A DNA stretch of 64,000 nt from CAIWHR01 sp963786625 (GTDB taxonomy: Bacteria; Pseudomonadota; Gammaproteobacteria; Burkholderiales; Casimicrobiaceae), in the NCBI GenBank assembly GCA_963786625.1, contig CAWAZS010000001.1:186001-250000 (forward strand). Reading direction: 5' to 3'. How positions within the stretch are numbered: position 1 is the first letter of the stretch; the number at the start of each line of letters is the position of its first letter. The notes under the pieces were generated by a model. It was not told the origin of the DNA, ran no database searches, and was given only the letters and a program-made list of their open reading frames with translations. Below are positions 35,845 to 44,584 of the stretch, piece by piece. A program made the translations under genes and the position numbers.

Positions 35845-38217
35845 CTACTGGCGCAGCGTGGCAGCGAATCGATCAACGAGAATCCGCAGGAGCCCCGCGA
35901 CGGTCGCGTCGATCTCGGCGTCGGTCAAAGTACGTTCAGTATCCTGCATAAGCACAAGAATCGCAAGGCTTTTCTTGCCGGGATCGATTCCCGGCCCGCG
36001 ATAGACGTCAAAAAGGCGAATTGCCTCGACCCGGGTCGATCGGCCCGCGTCGAGCGCCGCCAGGACGTCCTGTGCGGGCAGCCCGTCGTCCACGACGACC
36101 GCCAGATCGCGGCGCACGATCGGCAGCTTCGAGACCGCCTGTGCGGAGGGAAGTGCGTGGGCCAGCAGCGGCGCCAGATCCACTTCGAAAAGGATCGGGG
36201 AGCGCGGCAGCTCGAAGTGCTTGACGAGACGCGGATGCAGTTCGCCGACCCAGCCGATCGCGGCTGCGTCGACGAGGACGCGTGCGGCGCGCCCCGGGTG
36301 GAGGGCGGAATGCTGCGAGCGCTCGGTGGTCAGCCGCCTCGGTGCCACGAGGGCCTCGAGATCGCCCTTGACGTCGTACAGGTCGACCGGGCGCCTTGCC
36401 GCGCCCCATTGCTCGGGCAATGCGTCACCGTAGGCGAGCCCGCCCAGACGCAGCGGCTGCTGGCAACCGTCGCCGGCGCGCACGAAACAGCGGCCCGTCT
36501 CGAAGACCCGTACGCGGTCCTGTTTGCGCGCGAGGTTGGTGCGCAGGACCTCGAGCAGTCCCCCGGCGAGGGTCGTGCGCATCACATCGAGGTGGCTCGC
36601 GATCGGATTCAGCACGGCGATTGGCGCGTCCGACGCATCGCGTCCCGGAAAGAGCGCCGCCTCCCACGCCGAATTCACGAAGCCGAAGGTGATCGCCTCA
36701 TGCCAATCGCGGCTCACGAGCCGCCGCTTGATGGCGAGCACAGGGCTCGCGGCCTCGGGATCGGGAAGCATCGACTGCAGGTGCGCGGAGGCGACTGCCG
36801 GAATCGCATCGTAGCCGTGCAGGCGCGCGATCTCTTCGACGAAGTCCTCCTCGATCGCAAGGTCGAAGCGGTACGTCGGCGGGGTGACGCGGAAATCCTC
36901 GCCGGCACGCTCGCAGGCGAAGCCCAGCCGCGCGAAGATCGCGGCGATGGCGTCGCGCGGCACCGCGACACCCAGGAGCCGCGCCACGCGTGCAGGCCGC
37001 ACCAACACGGGCTCGCGCGGCGGCAATTCGCCCAGCGTGTCGTTCAAGGGGCCGGCCCGGCCGCCGCACAGGTCGAGAATCAGCTGGGTCGCTCGCTCGA
37101 CGGCGCGCGCGCAGCCGTCGAAATCGACACCCCGTTCGAAACGGTAGCCGGCGTCGCTGGTGAAACCCAGCCGCCGCGATTTTCCCTGGACGACCGCCGG
37201 ATTCCAGTACGCGCCCTCGAGCAGGACGTTTGCCGTCGTGTCGCCGATGCCCGAGTGCTCGCCGCCCATGATGCCGGCCAGCCCCAGCGGCTTCCGCTCG
37301 TCGGCGACGAGCAGCAGATCCGGCTCGAGATCGAGGACCTGTTCGTTCAGCAGCGCGAGCTTCTCCCCCGGCCGCGCGAACCGCACGACGATGGTCCCGT
37401 CCAGCAGGCGGTCGTCATACGCGTGGAGCGGCTGGCCGAGCTCGAGCATGACGTAATTGGTGACGTCGACGACGGCCGAGATCGACCGGATACCGCTGCG
37501 CTCGAGGCGCTCCCGAATCCACGCCGGCGTCGGTGCCCGCGCGTCGATGCCCTCGATGATTCGCGAAACGAAGCGCGGGCACGCGTCCGGATCCTCGACC
37601 TGCACCGGGCGCCGCAGCGCGCTCGTGACAGCTGCGGGAACGGCGGCGGGCGGCGTGAGAGCCGCGCCGGTCACCGCGGCGACCTCGCGCGCGATACCGA
37701 GGATCGACAGGCAGTCGGCGCGATTCGGCGTGAGCTTGAGCGTGATCAGCACGTCGTCGAGCGCGAGCGTTTCGCGCAGGTTCGCGCCGACGGGGGCATC
37801 GTCCGGGAGCGCGAGCAGTCCCGCGGCGTCATCGGCGATGCCGAGCTCCTTCGCCGAGCAGAGCATCCCGCTCGATTCGACGCCACGCATCGTCGCCCGG
37901 CCGATCGTCGTGCCGCCGGGGAGCACCGCGCCGATCGTCGCACAGGGGACCTTCATGCCGGCCGCCGCGTTCGGCGCGCCGCAGACGATCGTCAGCAGCT
38001 CGCCGGTGCCGACGTCGACGCGGCAGACCGAGAGCCGGTCCGCCTGCGGATGCCGGCCGACGCTCTCGATGCGCGCGACGACGACGCCGGAGAAGGGCGG
38101 CGCGGCAAGGGACGTCTCCTCGACCTCGAGTCCCGCCATCGTCAGCCGGTCGCAGAGCTCCGCCGAGCCGAGCGGCGGGTCGACCAGCGTGCGCAGCCAG
38201 CGTTCGGAGAATTTCAT
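35845..38217 (-). CDS. pheT: phenylalanyl-tRNA synthetase beta subunit
   Basis: Beta subunit of PheRS, 790 residues, the usual bacterial length. It has an EMAP/tRNA-binding domain (VVVARIESVGRHPQADRLSVC, residues 45 onward), B3/B4 editing region, B5, and a C-terminal ferredoxin-fold anticodon-binding domain (PIVRRDLAVVVDDGLPAQDV). It works as an alpha2-beta2 enzyme with PheS, encoded upstream. The 162-bp gap from pheS is unusually long and contains a REP-like repeat. Confidence 0.97.
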   Translation of the reverse strand: MKFSERWLRTLVDPPLGSAELCDRLTMAGLEVEETSLAAPPFSGVVVARIESVGRHPQADRLSVCRVDVGTGELLTIVCGAPNAAAGMKVPCATIGAVLPGGTTIGRATMRGVESSGMLCSAKELGIADDAAGLLALPDDAPVGANLRETLALDDVLITLKLTPNRADCLSILGIAREVAAVTGAALTPPAAVPAAVTSALRRPVQVEDPDACPRFVSRIIEGIDARAPTPAWIRERLERSGIRSISAVVDVTNYVMLELGQPLHAYDDRLLDGTIVVRFARPGEKLALLNEQVLDLEPDLLLVADERKPLGLAGIMGGEHSGIGDTTANVLLEGAYWNPAVVQGKSRRLGFTSDAGYRFERGVDFDGCARAVERATQLILDLCGGRAGPLNDTLGELPPREPVLVRPARVARLLGVAVPRDAIAAIFARLGFACERAGEDFRVTPPTYRFDLAIEEDFVEEIARLHGYDAIPAVASAHLQSMLPDPEAASPVLAIKRRLVSRDWHEAITFGFVNSAWEAALFPGRDASDAPIAVLNPIASHLDVMRTTLAGGLLEVLRTNLARKQDRVRVFETGRCFVRAGDGCQQPLRLGGLAYGDALPEQWGAARRPVDLYDVKGDLEALVAPRRLTTERSQHSALHPGRAARVLVDAAAIGWVGELHPRLVKHFELPRSPILFEVDLAPLLAHALPSAQAVSKLPIVRRDLAVVVDDGLPAQDVLAALDAGRSTRVEAIRLFDVYRGPGIDPGKKSLAILVLMQDTERTLTDAEIDATVAGLLRILVDRFAATLRQ

Positions 38218-38239
38218 GCTCTGATCACCTCATCACCCG

Positions 38240-38295
38240 CTCGTGGGGCCGCCTTCAGGCGGTCCAGCGCGTCCGGCTGAAGCCGGACCCACGAC
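38240..38295 (-). repeat. REP-like two-hairpin repeat, copy 2
   Basis: Inverted copy of the element at 4095-4150: CCGCCT-TC-AGGCGG (38249-38262) and TCCGGCT-GA-AGCCGGA (38272-38287), bordered by TCGTGGGGC and GACCCACGA. It lies between pheS and pheT and could affect their relative expression or mRNA stability. Confidence 0.75.
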
Positions 38296-38379
38296 CGGTG
38301 TGCATTGCCGGCGCACGCCGCGACATCGAACACAGGGGCCCTGGGGGAAGCAAAGGAAACGGCCAATGAACGTTTCATG

Positions 38380-39363
38380 TCACGCGAACTGCCGCAGGAA
38401 GCGCAGGTCGTTGGCAAAGAACTCGCGCACGTCGTTGACGCCGTAGCGCAGCATCGCGAGCCGGTCCGGGCCCATGCCGAAGGCGAAACCCTGCCAGCGC
38501 TCGGGATCGATGCCGACCGCGCGGAGCACGTTGGGATGAACCTGGCCCGCGCCGGAGATCTCGAGCCAGCCGTCGCCGAAGCTCATGTCGATCTCGGCGG
38601 AGGGCTCGGTAAACGGAAAGAACGACGGCCGGAAGCGAACCTTAAGGTCGTCGCGCTCGAAGAAATTGCGCAGGAACTCGGTGAACACGCCCTTCAGGTC
38701 CGCGAAGCTCACGTCCTCGGCGATCCACAGGCCCTCGACCTGGTGGAACATCGGCGAGTGCGTCGCGTCGCTGTCGACGCGGTACACGCGTCCCGGCGCG
38801 ATGATCTTGATCGGCGGCGCGTGCGTTTCCATCCACCGGACCTGCACCGGCGAGGTGTGCGTGCGCAGGACGTGGCCGCCCTCGACGTAGAACGTGTCGT
38901 GCATCGAGCGCGCCGGGTGATTCTCGGGCGTGTTGAGCGCAGTGAAGTTGTGGAAGTCGTCCTCGATCTCCGGGCCGTCGGCGACCTCGAAGCCGAGCGA
39001 GCGGAACAGGGTTTCGATGCGCTCGATCGTCCGCGTGATCGGGTGCAGCCCGCCGGTGCCGCCGCCGCGTCCGGGCAACGACACGTCGAGCGCCTCGCCC
39101 GCGAGCTGCGCCGCGAGCCGTGATTCCGCGAGCGCCTCGCGCCGTGCGGCGAGCGCCGCCTCGAGCTTCAGCTTCGCCTCGTTGATCCGTGCGCCGGCGG
39201 CAGGTCGCTCGGCGGCCGGGAGCCGGCCGAGCGACTTCAGGAGCTCGGTGAGCGCGCCCGCCTTGCCGAGATACTTCGCCTTGCCGTTCTCCAGGGCAGC
39301 CGGGTCCGCGCAGGCGGCAAAATCGGCCAGCGCGGCGGCGACGATCTTCTCGAGTTCATCCAT
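38380..39363 (-). CDS. pheS: phenylalanyl-tRNA synthetase alpha subunit
   Basis: Class II synthetase catalytic subunit of 327 residues. It has an N-terminal coiled coil (about 1-85), motif 2 GRVYRVDSDATHSPMFHQVEGL and motif 3 GMGPDRLAMLRYGVNDVR. The ending FANDLRFLRQFA is the typical C-terminus. It is separated from rplT by an intrinsic terminator, so expression depends on read-through or an internal promoter. Confidence 0.97.
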   Translation of the reverse strand: MDELEKIVAAALADFAACADPAALENGKAKYLGKAGALTELLKSLGRLPAAERPAAGARINEAKLKLEAALAARREALAESRLAAQLAGEALDVSLPGRGGGTGGLHPITRTIERIETLFRSLGFEVADGPEIEDDFHNFTALNTPENHPARSMHDTFYVEGGHVLRTHTSPVQVRWMETHAPPIKIIAPGRVYRVDSDATHSPMFHQVEGLWIAEDVSFADLKGVFTEFLRNFFERDDLKVRFRPSFFPFTEPSAEIDMSFGDGWLEISGAGQVHPNVLRAVGIDPERWQGFAFGMGPDRLAMLRYGVNDVREFFANDLRFLRQFA

Positions 39364-39417
39364 CGGTGTCCTGGACTACGGGGTCGTGGGTTCGCTGGGG
39401 GCGGACTGGCGGCGGCG

Positions 39418-39446
39418 AAAAAAAAGGGAGGCGGTGCGCGCCTCCC
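39418..39446 (-). terminator. intrinsic terminator between rplT and pheS
   Basis: On the minus strand GGGAGGCG-CGCAC-CGCCTCCC (39426-39446) is followed by eight T residues (39418-39425). It is a textbook terminator placed inside what is otherwise a continuous operon, only 55 bp before the pheS start. Confidence 0.88.
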
Positions 39447-39465
39447 TCTTTCTTTCGCGGCTCGA

Positions 39466-39822
39466 TCAGGCCAGAGAGGCTTTGGCCTGCTCCGCGATCT
39501 TCGTAAACGCAGCCTTGTCGTGCACGGCGAGATCGGCGAGCACCTTGCGGTCGATGTCGATCGACGCCTTCTTCAAGCCGTTCATGAACACGCTGTAGGT
39601 CATGCCGAGCTCGCGGGCCGCGGCATTGATCCGGGCGATCCACAGCGCGCGGAATTCGCGCTTCTTCACGCGGCGGTCGCGGTAGGCATACTGGCCCGCC
39701 TTCATGACCGCCTCCTTGGCGATCTTGTAGACGGCGTTGCGGCGGCCGCGATAACCCTTGGCCTGGGAAAGGACCTTCTTGTGCCGCGCCTTGGCGGTCA
39801 CCCCACGCTTGACTCTTGGCAT
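39466..39822 (-). CDS. rplT: 50S ribosomal protein L20
   Basis: 118 residues, standard length; the N-terminus PRVKRGVTAKARHKKVLSQAKGYRGRR and the central RALWIARINAAARELGMTYS are conserved. It binds 23S rRNA early in assembly and, in many bacteria, represses the rpmI-rplT mRNA. It lies 12 bp after rpmI. Confidence 0.98.
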   Translation of the reverse strand: MPRVKRGVTAKARHKKVLSQAKGYRGRRNAVYKIAKEAVMKAGQYAYRDRRVKKREFRALWIARINAAARELGMTYSVFMNGLKKASIDIDRKVLADLAVHDKAAFTKIAEQAKASLA

Positions 39823-39834
39823 GGTCCGGTCCCC

Positions 39835-40032
39835 TTACGCGTACGGCAGCATGGCCTTGACGGAATCCGCGTTGGTGCTGTGGATGCCGGTCGTGCCGCG
39901 CAGGTGCCGCTTGTTCTTGGTCGTCTTCTTCGTGAGGATGTGGCGCTTGAACGCCATCGCGCGCTTCACGCTGCCGTTTCCGCGCACGCGGAAGCGCTTC
40001 TTCGCGCTGCTCTTGGTCTTCATCTTGGGCAT
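39835..40032 (-). CDS. rpmI: 50S ribosomal protein L35
   Basis: 65 residues, MPKMKTKSSAKKRFRVRGNG, then KRHILTKKTTKNKRHLRG. Small basic ribosomal protein in the conserved infC-rpmI-rplT order, 11 bp after infC. Confidence 0.98.
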   Translation of the reverse strand: MPKMKTKSSAKKRFRVRGNGSVKRAMAFKRHILTKKTTKNKRHLRGTTGIHSTNADSVKAMLPYA

Positions 40033-40043
40033 GACTTCGTCCC

Positions 40044-40643
40044 TTATTTGCTGCCCACGGCGGTGCTCTCCGACGGAGAGGCTTGCTTACCGGCTTCGGG
40101 CTTGGTCGGGTGATGAACCTTCGGTGCCACCTTCTTCGGGGCCAGCAGCATCACCATCTGCCTTCCCTCGAGTCTCGGCCAGGACTCGACCACGCAGTGC
40201 GACTCGAGGTCGTTCCGGATCCGTTCCAGCAGGCGTATCCCGAACTCCTGATGCGCCATCTCGCGGCCACGGAAGCGGAGCGTGATCTTCGCCTTGTCGC
40301 CTTCGCCCAGGAACCGGATCAGGTTCCTCAGCTTGATCTGATAATCGCCTTCGTCCGTTCCAGGCCGGAACTTCACCTCCTTGACCTGGATCTGCTTGAG
40401 CTTGAGCCTCGCCTCGTGCTGCTTCTTGGCTTCCCGGTACTTGAATTTGCCGTAATCCATGATCCGGCAAACCGGGGGCTTGGCCGTCGGCGCGATCTCC
40501 ACCAGATCGAGTTCCGCGGCCTCGGCCTTCGCCAAGGCCTCCGCCAGCGGCACGATACCGAGTTGCTCGCTGTCTTCACCTACCAAGCGGATTTCCGGGG
40601 CGTTGATTTCGCCGTTGATCCGCTGCGCTCTGTCCTGGGCTAT
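40044..40643 (-). CDS. infC: translation initiation factor IF-3, non-AUG start
   Basis: IF-3 of about 199 residues, which keeps 30S and 50S subunits apart and checks the start codon. The first AUG/GUG-type start (40586) would lose the conserved N-terminal IAQDRAQRINGEINAPEIRLVG. Reading on upstream, this segment begins at an ATA codon at 40641-40643 preceded at 7 nt by GGAGA. A rare start codon is expected, since infC is known to use AUU or similar codons for self-control. The C-domain is recognisable in GDYQIKLRNLIRFLGEGDKAKITLRFRGR as shorter motifs DKAKITLRFRGRE and HQEFG. Confidence 0.95.
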   Translation of the reverse strand: MAQDRAQRINGEINAPEIRLVGEDSEQLGIVPLAEALAKAEAAELDLVEIAPTAKPPVCRIMDYGKFKYREAKKQHEARLKLKQIQVKEVKFRPGTDEGDYQIKLRNLIRFLGEGDKAKITLRFRGREMAHQEFGIRLLERIRNDLESHCVVESWPRLEGRQMVMLLAPKKVAPKVHHPTKPEAGKQASPSESTAVGSK

Positions 40644-40697
40644 CGCTGATTCTCCAAGTGAACAAAAGAGAGACCGTGCCTCCCACGCCGCGCCACG

Positions 40698-42605
40698 CTA
40701 GTGACGCGCCGCAACCTCCTCGCGGAGGCGCGCGAGCAAGGCATCCACGGGCATCGCCCCCAGATCCTCGCCGCCGCGGGTACGCACGGCCACCTGCATA
40801 GCCTGCATCTCCTTGTCGCCGACGATCAGTTGATACGGCAGCTTCTGCAGGCTATGTTCGCGAATTTTATAGGTTATTTTCTCGTTACGCAAATCGGCCA
40901 GCACCCGCAGTCCGGCCCCCCTGAGCCGGGATTCGAGTTCCCGGGCATAGCCCGACTGCCGGTCGGTAATGGTCAGGATCACCGCCTGCACGGGCGCCAG
41001 CCAAAGCGGAAGGGCCCCGGCGTAGTTCTCGATCAGGATTCCGATGAACCGCTCGAGCGACCCGACAATCGCGCGGTGCAGCATCACCGGGGTCTTGCGG
41101 GTGTCGTCGTGGGCGACGTACTCGGCGCCGAGCCGGCCCGGCATCTGGAAGTCGGTCTGGATGGTCCCGCACTGCCACGACCGGCCGATGGAATCCTTCA
41201 GGTGATACTCGACCTTGGGGCCGTAGAACGCCCCTTCCCCGGGAAGCTCGGTCCAGTCGGCGCCGCAGGCGCGCAGCGCGTCCCTCAGCGCTTTCTCGGC
41301 CCGATCCCAGGTTTCGTCGGAGCCCAGCCGCTTGTCCGGCCGCAGCGCGATCTTGATCGCGACGTCCGCGAAGCCGAAATCGCGGTAGACCGCGAGGGCC
41401 TGCCGGTTGAACGCGGTGACCTCGGGCTGGATCTGCTCCTCGGCGCAGAAGATGTGGCCGTCGTCCTGCGTGAAGCCGCGCACGCGCATGATCCCGTGCA
41501 GCGCCCCCGACGGCTCGTTGCGGTGGCAGGCGCCGAACTCCCCGTAGCGCAGCGGCAGCTCGCGATAGCTGCGCAGGTCGGCGTTGAAGATCTGCACGTG
41601 TCCGGGGCAGTTCATCGGCTTGATCGCGAAATCGCGCTTCTCCGACTCCGTGGTGAACATGTTCTCCTTGAAGTTCGCCCAGTGACCGGACTTCTCCCAG
41701 AGCGTCCGGTCCAGGATCTGCGGACACTTCACTTCCTGGTAGCCGTTGTCCTGGTAGACGCGGCGCATGTACTGCTCGACCTGCTGCCAGATCGTCCATC
41801 CCTTCGGATGCCAGAACACCATGCCCGGCGCCTCGTCCTGCAGGTGGAACAGGTCGAGCTGGCGGCCGAGGCGGCGGTGGTCGCGCTTCTCCGCCTCCTC
41901 GATCCGGACGAGGTAGGCGTCGAGGTCATCCTTTTTCGCCCACGCGGTGCCGTAGATCCGTTGCAGCATCTCGTTCTTCGAGTCCCCGCGCCAGTACGCG
42001 CCCGCGACCTTCATCAGCTTGAAGACCTTGAGCCGGCCGGTGGAAGGCACGTGCGGCCCGCGGCAGAGGTCGGTGAAGCGTCCCTCGGAGTACAGCGAGA
42101 TCTCCTGATCCGCGGGGATCGACGCGATGATCTCGGCCTTGTAATGCTCGCCCAGCGACTTGAAGTAGGCGACGGCGGCGTCGCGCGACATCAGCTTGCG
42201 CACGACCGGCTCGTCCCTTTTCGCGAGCTCGACCATCTTCTTCTCGATCGCTTCGAGGTCTTCGGGCGTGAACGGGCGCTTGTACGAGAAGTCGTAGTAG
42301 AAGCCGTCCTCGATCACCGGACCGATCGTCACCTGGGCGTCGGGAAAGAGCTCCTTGACCGCATACGCGAGCAGGTGCGCCGTCGAGTGGCGCAGCACTT
42401 CCAGTCCGTCGGCGTCCTTGTCGGTGACGATGGCGAGCGCGGCGTCGCGATCGATCCGATGCGAGGTATCGACCAGCTTGCCGTCGACCCTGCCGGCCAG
42501 CGCGGCCTTCGCGAGGCCGGGGCCGATCGCGGCAGCCACTTCGGCGACGGTGACGGGTGCGGCGAAGGCCTTGACGGCGCCGTCGGGCAATGTGATTTTC
42601 GGCAT
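40698..42605 (-). CDS. thrS: threonyl-tRNA synthetase
   Basis: Class II enzyme of 635 residues: TGS domain (PKITLPDGAVKAF), editing domain with zinc-type HxxxH (HSTAHLLAYAVKELFP), catalytic core (FKENMFTTESEKRDFAIKPMNCPGH in parts NMFTTE and KPMNCPGH; Zn ligands Cys and His), motif 2 RYGEFGACHRNEPSG and the C-terminal anticodon domain. The start at 42605 has GGAG 6 nt upstream; a frame extension to 42644 is not conserved. It heads the infC-rpmI-rplT group. The leader carries a strong hairpin (42621-42651). Confidence 0.97.
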   Translation of the reverse strand: MPKITLPDGAVKAFAAPVTVAEVAAAIGPGLAKAALAGRVDGKLVDTSHRIDRDAALAIVTDKDADGLEVLRHSTAHLLAYAVKELFPDAQVTIGPVIEDGFYYDFSYKRPFTPEDLEAIEKKMVELAKRDEPVVRKLMSRDAAVAYFKSLGEHYKAEIIASIPADQEISLYSEGRFTDLCRGPHVPSTGRLKVFKLMKVAGAYWRGDSKNEMLQRIYGTAWAKKDDLDAYLVRIEEAEKRDHRRLGRQLDLFHLQDEAPGMVFWHPKGWTIWQQVEQYMRRVYQDNGYQEVKCPQILDRTLWEKSGHWANFKENMFTTESEKRDFAIKPMNCPGHVQIFNADLRSYRELPLRYGEFGACHRNEPSGALHGIMRVRGFTQDDGHIFCAEEQIQPEVTAFNRQALAVYRDFGFADVAIKIALRPDKRLGSDETWDRAEKALRDALRACGADWTELPGEGAFYGPKVEYHLKDSIGRSWQCGTIQTDFQMPGRLGAEYVAHDDTRKTPVMLHRAIVGSLERFIGILIENYAGALPLWLAPVQAVILTITDRQSGYARELESRLRGAGLRVLADLRNEKITYKIREHSLQKLPYQLIVGDKEMQAMQVAVRTRGGEDLGAMPVDALLARLREEVAARH

Positions 42606-42620
42606 GGCGGACTCCAGAAA

Positions 42621-42651
42621 CGGAAAAGTGCGGACGAGCCGCACTTTTCCG
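42621..42651 (-). promoter_or_regulatory. thrS leader hairpin with CGU in the loop
   Basis: The minus strand holds a perfect 13-bp stem, CGGAAAAGTGCGG and CCGCACTTTTCCG, around the loop CTCGT. The stem ends 5 nt before the thrS GGAG. CGU is a threonine anticodon, so the RNA could mimic tRNA-Thr as in the E. coli thrS operator. The CTTTT in the 3' arm could also make it a terminator for tRNA-Val. Confidence 0.6.
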
Positions 42652-42761
42652 ACCGCAGACGACGTGCGAGCTCGCGTTCTCTAAGAGGGTTCCCTGCGCG
42701 TTCGCGGTGTCATAACCATGCCTTTCGGGCGTGCGGCGCAATGCGGTCCGTCGGAGATTCC

Positions 42762-42838
42762 TGGTAGGCGCGATTGGACTCGAACCAACGACCCCCACCA
42801 TGTCAAGGTGGTGCTCTAACCAGCTGAGCTACGCGCCT
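42762..42838 (-). tRNA. tRNA-Val(GAC)
   Basis: 77 nt with encoded CCA. Acceptor stem AGGCGCG/CGCGCCT, anticodon stem CCACC/GGTGG around loop TTGACAT with anticodon GAC, T arm GGTTCGAGTCC. It lies upstream of thrS on the same strand. Confidence 0.96.
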
Positions 42839-42978
42839 GCGAGCGTCGAAGTATAGCGGAATCGCCAGGCCGGACCAAGATCGGCCCGGCGCGCGCGCGA
42901 TTCGACGGACGGCCGGTCGCTTGCGGCCATTCGTCGGTCCGGGCGACGGTCGCGCCGCGGCCCTTTGCCCTTGCGCCG

Positions 42979-43773
42979 TCAACGGCCGACGACGAGCCAC
43001 AGCACACCGAGGAGGATGGGCTGGTGGACCATGTAGACGGCGAGGCTGTGCCGCCCGAGCCATCGCAGCCATGCCGGCATTCGCGCGAACGGCGCAAGCG
43101 CGCGGTACGCATCGCGCGCGAGCGCATGACCCAGCCCGATCCCCACGAACACGATGCCAGCCCAGGGCGCGAGCGGCACGTAATCCTCGGTCGCGGGCTT
43201 GGCGGTCGTGAATCCGATCCAGGACAGCGGCCGCGCGTCGAACGTCGGATGCGACCACAGCACCCCGCCGGCGATGATCGCGCCGCCGATGACGAGCGCC
43301 AGGCCGGGACTCCGCACGGCCGGACGCGCCAGCACCGAGGCGACGGCAATGCAGTGGAGGATGCCGAAATAGATGAACGTACGCGGGAAGACGAGCCAGC
43401 TGCCGGCGCTGGCCGCGAGCGCGCAGGCCGCGATCACGCCGACGCGCTTCCAGTAACGCGCGGGTGAGGTCCCCGCACGATCGGCGAGGACGAGGCTCAC
43501 GCCGACCAATGCCATGAACGTGCTGACGATGAGCGCGCGGAAGCCCAGCCAGAACGGATCGTGCTCGAAATCCGCTGCGATCACGCGGTAGACGCGAAGA
43601 TCGAAGGCGAAGTGATAGACGAACATCAGGCACAGGGCGATGCCGCGCAGCGCATCGACGCCGGCGACGCGGTGGCGCGGCGGGGCGACGGGTTCCGCCC
43701 GGGCCGCCGTCCCGTCCGCGGTCGCGACGCGCGCGCGCCCGCGCCGGCGACTCATCGCAGGGGAATCCGCCAT
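42979..43773 (-). CDS. DUF1624 heparan-alpha-glucosaminide N-acetyltransferase-like membrane protein
   Basis: Integral membrane protein of 264 residues with the family N-terminus AGVDALRGIALCLMFVYHFAFDL (Arg-Gly and a membrane His), six or seven further helices (LIVSTFMALVGVSLVLA, YFGILHCIAVASVLA, PWAGIVFVGIGLGHAL) and the end LGRHSLAVYMVHQPILLGVLWL. It may transfer acyl groups across the membrane. It overlaps gspN by 22 bases, so it is probably read on the secretion transcript. Confidence 0.85.
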   Translation of the reverse strand: MADSPAMSRRRGRARVATADGTAARAEPVAPPRHRVAGVDALRGIALCLMFVYHFAFDLRVYRVIAADFEHDPFWLGFRALIVSTFMALVGVSLVLADRAGTSPARYWKRVGVIAACALAASAGSWLVFPRTFIYFGILHCIAVASVLARPAVRSPGLALVIGGAIIAGGVLWSHPTFDARPLSWIGFTTAKPATEDYVPLAPWAGIVFVGIGLGHALARDAYRALAPFARMPAWLRWLGRHSLAVYMVHQPILLGVLWLVVGR

Positions 43774-44519
43774 TCGACGCGCCAGCCGTCGTTGCCGGGG
43801 CTGCCGATGGCGGAGAGCACGCGCTCGAGGGTCGCATCCAGCGGATGGCGCGGGGCCAGTGCAAGCGAGAGCTGCACGGCATCGTTCGCGCGAAGCGCGA
43901 GCTCGCCACGCACGGCAACATCGCCGCCCTCGTTCGAAACCGGACCTGCGAGCCGGTCGCCGCTTGCGGTCAGGACAGCCCGCACGTCACCGAGATCGAG
44001 CGGAGCGACGCCGTCCGGGAGCATCAGCCGGGCGCCGCGCCAGTGCAACCGCGCATCGCCGCGGATGGCGGCGGGCGTCCACTCCACGTCCGCCGTCGTG
44101 ATCCCGACGCTGCCGGCCACGGCCCATCCGGCGGCGGGCCCTGCCGCGGCGGCGACAAGCGTCGCCGGAACCGTTACATCGACATCGCGCAGTTGGACCC
44201 GCTCGGCGGCGAGCGCAATGTCCGCACGCGGCGAAGCGTCTGCCGCTCCATCCGGCGAAAGCAGATGCACGCGCAGTTCGCCGCGCAGCAGCGGCAAGGC
44301 ATCGAGGCGCCACGCGACCGGCAGCCTCGTGCCGCCCGCGACGAGAACACCGCGGCCCCGCCAGGCCGTCCCTTCGGCGGCGGCGAGCCGGAGGGCCCCG
44401 CCCGTCAACTGCGCGACCCGCCCGTCCACGAGCGCGGCGGGCGCGAGCCAGACCGCCTCGATCGCCACGGCGACGGCGACCGCCGCGATCAGCAGAAGCC
44501 AGCGCCGCGGCGAAGCCAT
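43752..44519 (-). CDS. gspN: type II secretion system protein GspN
   Basis: Protein of 255 residues with one N-terminal membrane helix (WLLLIAAVAVAVAIEAVWLAP) and a periplasmic beta-rich domain (LTGGALRLAAAEGTAWRGRG, LHWRGARLMLPDG), the pattern of GspN/PulN. It is the last gsp gene, 65 bp after gspM. GspN is an accessory component and is absent from many systems. Confidence 0.8.
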   Translation of the reverse strand: MASPRRWLLLIAAVAVAVAIEAVWLAPAALVDGRVAQLTGGALRLAAAEGTAWRGRGVLVAGGTRLPVAWRLDALPLLRGELRVHLLSPDGAADASPRADIALAAERVQLRDVDVTVPATLVAAAAGPAAGWAVAGSVGITTADVEWTPAAIRGDARLHWRGARLMLPDGVAPLDLGDVRAVLTASGDRLAGPVSNEGGDVAVRGELALRANDAVQLSLALAPRHPLDATLERVLSAIGSPGNDGWRVEWRIPLR

Positions 44520-44584
44520 CGTCAGCGGTCGTCCGCCGGGAAATCGCACGCCGGATGCACTGACGGACCCGTTCGCGGGCACGC

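Noticed and set aside
36157..38280. A 707-codon plus-strand frame antisense to pheT
   Set aside because: PheT on the minus strand is complete and conserved; the plus frame is Arg/Asp-rich shadow sequence.
40701..42767. A 688-codon plus-strand frame antisense to thrS
   Set aside because: It mirrors the thrS codons; the minus strand has a full threonyl-tRNA synthetase.
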